Shown here piece by piece: positions 59,322-64,000 of a stretch of 64,000 nt of DNA. Both the position numbers and the translations under genes were made by a program. How positions within the stretch are numbered: the first letter of the stretch is position 1; each line of letters begins with the position of its first letter. The stretch comes from Bifidobacterium dentium JCM 1195 = DSM 20436 (lineage in GTDB: Bacteria; Actinomycetota; Actinomycetes; Actinomycetales; Bifidobacteriaceae): contig NZ_AP012326.1 in the NCBI RefSeq assembly GCF_001042595.1, positions 1,302,001-1,366,000 of the forward strand, written 5' to 3'. A model generated the notes under the pieces. That model did no database searches and was not told the origin of the DNA. It worked only from the letters and a program-made list of their open reading frames with translations.

Positions 59322-60346
59322 GACCTGTTGATCCGTCCTTTTTGACTAATGAGTTCGATGGAGCGTTCCAGCGCATAGACCGGGTCTCCTCCACTGGTTT
59401 TGCTTTGCTCGTCCGCCCATGCAAGCATCTGGATGCATCGGCCCAGACCTGCCGAAGTCCATCCGGGAAGTTGCCGTGTGGCATTCTTGAGTGCCCACGG
59501 GTTCGTTTTCGCCTCTGCTTGAGAAATGGTACCGGCACGCACAGCCGACGCTTTGGCGAGCGTACGCAGCTTCATGGCAAGGGCTCCGATCAGCGCAATC
59601 GGATCGATGCCCTGCTCCACCGCTGATCGCATGGCGATGATGGCATCGGCGGAACGACCGGCCATGGCCTGATCGGCTACGACAAAACCAGTGACCTGCG
59701 GGTTGGAATCAAGATACTGGTTCACACGATTCAATCCCATTGGATCGTCGTCGAAATCAAAACACAGCTGGGCGACCATCGCAGCAAGCTCACCGGTTTT
59801 CTCGCCGAGTACGGCCACGAGCTGCTGTGCTGCCATCGGGTCCACACGACGGTTTCTACGATCGAAGCATTGCATGACGAAGTTGAGCTTGGCGTCGGCC
59901 TTTTTCAGATCGGGCACGACTTGTTTGTCGGCTCCGGCCTTCGTGAGCTGATCCACCAGTCGTTTGCCTTTGACTCCGCCTTCATGCTGGCAGATGACAA
60001 TGCTGCAGTCCGTGGGATCCTTGCATGCCTGCCTGCAATATTCGACCATGGCATCACCAAGCTTTTCGTCGGTGCCTTGCAGGTTGACGATTTTCACGAT
60101 CGCCCGATCGCTGAGCAACGAAGGACTCACCGCTTCGTCGAAAGCATAATGATCCGCGCCCATTGCATCCAATTCGATCAGTTCCGCATCAGGATACTTG
60201 CGTTGCGCGGCAACACACTGATCGCGCACCGTCTGTTCATTCAGATACGAATCCCCGCCAAAGACGATGTGAAATGGCGTATTCGTTGCGGATGTTTTCG
60301 GCATAGTATTCAATCTCGCCGCATCGGTGGACAAGCGTGCCATCAT
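59318..60346 (-). CDS. holA: DNA polymerase III subunit delta
   Basis: About 342 residues. The protein begins with a non-canonical AAA+ fold (FHIVFGGDSYLNEQTVRD), and later segments LNFVMQCFDRRNR, VAVLGEKTGELAAMVAQL and AIIAMRSAVEQGIDPIALIGAL match HolA. It is part of the clamp loader and opens the sliding clamp. ATG 60346 shares one base with the comEC stop (TGATG), so coupling is likely; ATG 60304 (MPKTSAT) is the alternative. The association comEA-comEC-holA is widespread. Confidence 0.9.
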   Translation of the reverse strand: MMARLSTDAARLNTMPKTSATNTPFHIVFGGDSYLNEQTVRDQCVAAQRKYPDAELIELDAMGADHYAFDEAVSPSLLSDRAIVKIVNLQGTDEKLGDAMVEYCRQACKDPTDCSIVICQHEGGVKGKRLVDQLTKAGADKQVVPDLKKADAKLNFVMQCFDRRNRRVDPMAAQQLVAVLGEKTGELAAMVAQLCFDFDDDPMGLNRVNQYLDSNPQVTGFVVADQAMAGRSADAIIAMRSAVEQGIDPIALIGALAMKLRTLAKASAVRAGTISQAEAKTNPWALKNATRQLPGWTSAGLGRCIQMLAWADEQSKTSGGDPVYALERSIELISQKGRINRS

Positions 60347-62076
60347 CAGCCGGCATCCCAATGCATGTTTTTCAACGCGGCGAACGTGAGCGTACCCCAC
60401 AGGCGCAATCGATCCATGGGATTGCTCAGCATACGACGACCGGGCATGCCCTGTTCCGGCGTTCCCGCGCGTCTTGCGATGCGACGCATCAACCATACCG
60501 AACAAGCGCAGACCGACTCGACAGCCAGAACCAACATCGCGCCTGGTATGCCGCCGGCCCATGGGATGGTGGCGTGATTGCCCGATCCCAAATGCAACGA
60601 TACGATCTCCATGATTGCGGTGCCGCAACCGGATAGCCACGCCAGCACGAACCCGATATCGGGCAGTATCCAAGACAAGGCCAATGACGCCAGTCCAGCC
60701 AACGTGGAAAAACCGACGACAGGTGAGACCACAAGATTCGCCAGAATCGAAAATACCGGCAGCTCCGGTTCGATCAGCACCTGTAACGGCAAGGTGAACA
60801 GTTGTGCGGCGATGGTCATGCCTGCAGCCTGTGCCACGAATAGCGGCAACATCGCTTTCAGCCAATCGGTCATACGGTCCGCGAACAGCACTATGCCCAG
60901 CACCGCGGCACACGAAAGTGCAAACCCGAAGCTATATGACATGTACGGCTGGATAAGCAACACGCCCATAGCGGTCCAGCATAAGGTACTTAGCGCCTGC
61001 CCACGCCGTCCTACAAACAGACAGGTCGCGCCGGCCAGTCCCATCAGTAACGCACGGAAGACGGAATCCGAAGGAAACATGCAACAGGACAATGCAATGT
61101 AGGAAAGACCGGTCAGTATTGCCGTAATTCTTCGTGGTATTACGAAAAACGCGCAAATCGTACGGACCAGCGTGGCGACCACGGCAAGATGGCCGCCGCT
61201 GACCGCCATCAGATGCAGAATTCCCGATTTCCGGAAATCATCCTCCAATCGGCCGGCATAGGTGGCATCGATGCCGGATCCATCGGTCGAGTCTTCCGTC
61301 GGCACGTAATCCTGTCCGAGAATGCCCAATGTCAGCCCGGGAACCAGCACCTTGCCCTGATCCGAAAGCCTGCCGGTCTGTATGAAAAAGGAACGTTGCA
61401 TCACATCGACAAGACGGAAGACGGCATTCGGCGCGCGAATCATCCGAATGTCGTCCACATCGGTCAGCCATATCGGCATGCTGCCATAGTCGGATGGCAT
61501 CAGCATGCCGTCCAACTGGTATGTGCCGTCCTGCCGCAACATGGCGCAGTCGGGCTGATCGGCGTATACCCGTATACGACTGACCGATGCCCGAACGAGC
61601 TGGCCTTCGGTCACGGTTTGCAATACGGCATCCGCTTGGCAGTCATTGGCGCGCCTGTTCGAGGCAACCGTCGGCGAAACGACATGCAGCCGCACCGTAA
61701 CCGGCGTTGTTCCCTTCCTCGCCAGCGACGAGGACACGTCATTCCACTGCACAAGATCATAGGTCAGTGCGGTGCAGGAGCATGCCAGCACGGCGGCGAT
61801 GCATACCATGGCACCACTGTGCCAAGCCATCAGCTTGGCGGCGTTCGGGCCGCGCAGTCTCAACGACGCCAATCCCACACCGGCCACCACAGCCATCAGC
61901 AATATGATGGCGATTAGTGCCGGGCCTGCGTGTGTTCCGTTCGCCGTCATCATTGAGAACACAGCATGCGTGAGGAGACTCGCCGACCAACCCAGCACTG
62001 TCACGGGCAACAGGCGCCAGTCCCTGCTGCCTCGCTCACGTTCGGACCACCGACCTTTCCCGTTCATCGCACGCAT
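60346..62076 (-). CDS. comEC: ComEC/Rec2 channel protein, short form
   Basis: A 576-residue polytopic membrane protein. An N-terminal pair of helices and an OB-like DUF4131 region (VTVRLHVVSPTV, QPDCAMLRQDGTYQLDG) precede the competence domain (HLMAVSGGHLAVVATL, with later LPLQVLIEPELPVFSILANLVVSP). The protein ends there: the C-terminal metallo-beta-lactamase domain found in many ComEC is missing. ComEC forms the channel for single-stranded DNA uptake. ATG 62067 overlaps the comEA stop; ATG 62076 is the alternative start. Confidence 0.9.
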   Translation of the reverse strand: MRAMNGKGRWSERERGSRDWRLLPVTVLGWSASLLTHAVFSMMTANGTHAGPALIAIILLMAVVAGVGLASLRLRGPNAAKLMAWHSGAMVCIAAVLACSCTALTYDLVQWNDVSSSLARKGTTPVTVRLHVVSPTVASNRRANDCQADAVLQTVTEGQLVRASVSRIRVYADQPDCAMLRQDGTYQLDGMLMPSDYGSMPIWLTDVDDIRMIRAPNAVFRLVDVMQRSFFIQTGRLSDQGKVLVPGLTLGILGQDYVPTEDSTDGSGIDATYAGRLEDDFRKSGILHLMAVSGGHLAVVATLVRTICAFFVIPRRITAILTGLSYIALSCCMFPSDSVFRALLMGLAGATCLFVGRRGQALSTLCWTAMGVLLIQPYMSYSFGFALSCAAVLGIVLFADRMTDWLKAMLPLFVAQAAGMTIAAQLFTLPLQVLIEPELPVFSILANLVVSPVVGFSTLAGLASLALSWILPDIGFVLAWLSGCGTAIMEIVSLHLGSGNHATIPWAGGIPGAMLVLAVESVCACSVWLMRRIARRAGTPEQGMPGRRMLSNPMDRLRLWGTLTFAALKNMHWDAG

Positions 62077-62726
62077 ACCTGATCACGGAATTTGGCCAAC
62101 GTCTTGCTTCCGATGCCTTTGACCTCCATCAGCTGATCCACATTGTCGAAACGACCGAACTGCATGCGGTAATCAAGTATGCGTTGCGCGGTAACCGGAC
62201 CGATTCCCTCCAGCGTCTGCAGTTCCTCCAAGCCTGCGGTATTGAGGTCAAGAAGGTCGGAAGTGGGATCGGCATCGGTCGATTCGGATCGTGCCGTATC
62301 CGGCTGTGCGGATGAGGCGGATGTCGACGGCGATGTGCCGGATGAAGGATGTGCGGTTTGCCGTACCGTGGGTTGCGTGGATTGCAGTTGTGCATAGTGG
62401 GTCGCCTGTTGGATAAGCATGGTCAGGCTTGCGCATAACGCGCAGGTCAGGGTCAGCATCGCAATGACCGCATGAATCGGCTGAAATATGATGCGTGGCT
62501 TATCTCTTCGGCTGCGATTGAGCGGCTCTTCGGAGTCTGATGGCTGGACACCCGCCAAATCGGCCAGTGATGGTTTGGCTGCAACGGCACGCCGCACTTG
62601 CGATGATGCCCGGGCGTACGATCGTGCGGGTTGAGGACAGTACGCAGACGGATGAGGCTCAGGCCTTGACGTTGTTTCGGGAGCATTCAACCGTTGCAGC
62701 CGCGTCATCGGTGCGGCTGCGCCCAT
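62064..62726 (-). CDS. comEA: ComEA, helix-hairpin-helix DNA-binding protein
   Basis: About 220 residues: a long basic cytoplasmic head (~100 residues), one membrane helix (HAVIAMLTLTCALCASLTML), a Ser/Thr/Pro spacer and the C-terminal helix-hairpin-helix pair DLNTAGLEELQTLEGIGPVTAQRI and MEVKGIGSKTL. ComEA binds incoming DNA outside the membrane and hands it to ComEC. I start at ATG 62726 with AGAAAGAAG before it; the ATG at 62756 lies inside a terminator stem and is rejected. Confidence 0.85.
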   Translation of the reverse strand: MGAAAPMTRLQRLNAPETTSRPEPHPSAYCPQPARSYARASSQVRRAVAAKPSLADLAGVQPSDSEEPLNRSRRDKPRIIFQPIHAVIAMLTLTCALCASLTMLIQQATHYAQLQSTQPTVRQTAHPSSGTSPSTSASSAQPDTARSESTDADPTSDLLDLNTAGLEELQTLEGIGPVTAQRILDYRMQFGRFDNVDQLMEVKGIGSKTLAKFRDQVCVR

Positions 62727-62746
62727 ATGCTTCTTTCTGATAACGA

Positions 62747-62786
62747 AAACGCCCATGACTCCACGCTGATGGAATCATGGGCGTTT
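62747..62786 (-). terminator. Terminator of leuS
   Basis: AAACGCCCATGA (62747-62758) pairs perfectly with TCATGGGCGTTT (62775-62786), a 12-bp stem with a 16-base loop, followed on the minus strand by TCGTTATC. It separates leuS from comEA. Confidence 0.7.
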
Positions 62787-62791
62787 GTCCA

Positions 62792-62848
62792 GTCGAAACG
62801 GCCCTTGTGGTCGAAGGACGTCAGTTATCCACAGGCTCGGCGTGTCGC
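62792..62848. repeat. 58-base noncoding repeat, copy B (DnaA-box core)
   Basis: Second copy of the sequence at 55718-55776, with the DnaA-box TTATCCACA at 62825-62833. It lies between the leuS stop and its terminator. No coding frame is shared with copy A. Confidence 0.7.
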
Positions 62849-62890
62849 CAAGCGGGAGAACGATTCAGTCCTTTCGAAGGCCTTCGGTCG

Positions 62891-64000
62891 TCATTCCGCG
62901 GGGACGATCGAAACGATCTTCGGCGCTTTGACGATCACCTTGCGTGGCTCCTTGCCGCCAAGACGGTCGGCGACCGCTTCGAGGGCCATCTGCTCAAGCT
63001 CCTTCGGATCGATATCCGGAGTGACCTCGAGTTTGGCACGCACCTTGCCTTTGATCTGCACCACTGCGGTAACGGTGTCCTGGCCGACATAACGTTCATC
63101 GGCCTTAGGCCAGTCGGCATGGGCCAGCGATTCGTCATGGCCGAGCCTGTTCCACAGTTCTTCGCAGATGTGCGGTGCAATCGGTGAAAGCATCAGAATC
63201 AGCGGTTCGATGGCGGCACGCGGCACATCATCAAGGCCAGTCAGATGATTGTTGAGCACAATGAGCTTGGCGATGGCGGTGTTGGGGCGCATGGCCTCCA
63301 TTTCCACGGTCACGTCGGCAATCGTGTTGTTCAGGAGTTTCAGGGTCTTGGAGTCGAGGTCACCCTCGCTGACGCGAACCTCACCGGTGGTCTCGTCGAT
63401 GACGTTACGCCACAGACGCTGCAGGAAACGCATGGAGCCGACCACGTTGCGGGTGTTCCACGGACGGGATTCGGCCAGCGGTCCCATGCCCATCTCGTAT
63501 AGGCGGAAGGTATCCGCGCCGTAGTTCTCGTACATGTCATCCGGGGTGATGATGTTCTTCAGGCTCTTGCCCATCTTGCCGAACTCGCGGTTGGCGTGTT
63601 CGCCGTTCCAGGTGAAGGTCGGTTCGCCATTGGCATCGGCAGGACCTTCCACCACTTCGGCGGCCGGCACGTACTGGCCACGGTCGTCGGTGTAGGCATA
63701 GGCCTGGATCATGCCCTGATTGAACAGCTTATGGAACGGTTCGGCGGAGTCGACGAAGCCGAGGTCGAAGAGCACCTTGTGCCAGAAACGCGAATACAGC
63801 AGATGCAGTACGGCATGCTCCACGCCACCGATGTACAGGTCCACGCCACCGGCCTTGCCGGTGGTCTCGTTATGGTTCGGACCCATCCAGTAATCGTATT
63901 CGTCCTTCTCCACCATGTGTTCGGTGTCGGTCGGATCGAGGTATCGCATGTAATACCAGCAGGAGCCGGCCCAGTTCGGCATGGTGTTGGTGTCACGGTA
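62891..64000 (-). CDS. leuS: Leucyl-tRNA synthetase, C-terminal part
   Basis: The frame runs off the right edge; 369 residues of the C-terminal half are visible. They begin TNTMPNWAGSCWYYMRY, a LeuS core segment, with GMIQAYAY and the KMSKS-loop region read as KMGKSLKN, then the anticodon-binding domain and a C-terminal domain ending KAPKIVSIVPAE. It charges tRNA-Leu. The missing part lies beyond 64000. The third residue of the KMSKS motif is Gly here, a conservative variant that some synthetases use. Confidence 0.95.
   Translation of the reverse strand, partial: YRDTNTMPNWAGSCWYYMRYLDPTDTEHMVEKDEYDYWMGPNHNETTGKAGGVDLYIGGVEHAVLHLLYSRFWHKVLFDLGFVDSAEPFHKLFNQGMIQAYAYTDDRGQYVPAAEVVEGPADANGEPTFTWNGEHANREFGKMGKSLKNIITPDDMYENYGADTFRLYEMGMGPLAESRPWNTRNVVGSMRFLQRLWRNVIDETTGEVRVSEGDLDSKTLKLLNNTIADVTVEMEAMRPNTAIAKLIVLNNHLTGLDDVPRAAIEPLILMLSPIAPHICEELWNRLGHDESLAHADWPKADERYVGQDTVTAVVQIKGKVRAKLEVTPDIDPKELEQMALEAVADRLGGKEPRKVIVKAPKIVSIVPAE

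Noticed and set aside
62727..62756. Upstream start at 62756 for comEA
   Set aside because: This ATG lies inside the arm of the leuS terminator hairpin. The start at 62726 has a better ribosome site and leaves the hairpin noncoding.

Overview
The window looks like a piece of a Bifidobacterium chromosome (Actinomycetota). The evidence is a set of actinobacterial signature genes (RbpA, HelY, a fused PafB/PafC, the PIM-lipid genes, GuaB3, DUF881/DUF1290) together with arrangements I know from bifidobacteria: a Cmk-Der fusion, a TrpC-TrpB fusion and a UDP-glucose pyrophosphorylase of eukaryotic type. The DNA is fairly GC-rich, densely coding and mostly transcribed leftward. I cannot name the species. 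I see no rRNA, transposase, prophage or CRISPR array. This is core chromosome rather than an island.

Layout from left to right. 1-8131: end of a membrane protein, a HAD phosphatase, rbpA behind a SigR-like promoter, helY, a small membrane protein, pafBC and ugpA. 8335-9045: tRNA-Pro(GGG) and a small protein with two ribbon-helix-helix repeats. 9125-13318: the cmk-der fusion, a pseudouridine synthase, an aquaporin-family channel and a DUF3017 protein. 13434-18508: purH, a DUF6350 protein and sucDC. 18556-27863: apt, yajC, ruvBAC (with a LexA-type box before ruvA), yebC, the PIM genes (pimA, patA, PIP synthase) and thrS, in an order close to the mycobacterial one. 28007-30758: DUF881-DUF1290-DUF881 beside a second CDP-alcohol phosphatidyltransferase.

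30772-39582 mixes histidine and tryptophan genes (hisG, hisE, trpA, trpCB, trpE, hisI, hisF) with rpe and lgt. 39676-45199 is a translation and lipid cluster (rlmN, cdsA, frr, pyrH, tsf, rpsB). 45481-54937 carries def, two long-chain acyl-CoA ligases, a hypothetical protein, guaB3, icd and an orphan lipoprotein. 55039-64000 holds an M23 peptidase, a small HTH-like protein, tRNA-Asn(GTT), the tRNA t6A genes (tsaD, rimI, tsaB, tsaE), holA, a short comEC, comEA and the end of leuS.

No clearly new multi-gene system is visible. The observations most worth following are noncoding: a 58-base repeat centred on a perfect DnaA-box sequence (55718-55776 and 62792-62848), a GGAAT-N18-GTT promoter before rbpA, a LexA-type box inside ruvCAB, and a 29-bp perfect hairpin at 53052-53116. 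Among proteins, the tandem ribbon-helix-helix protein, the short ComEC and the orphan lipoprotein stand out.
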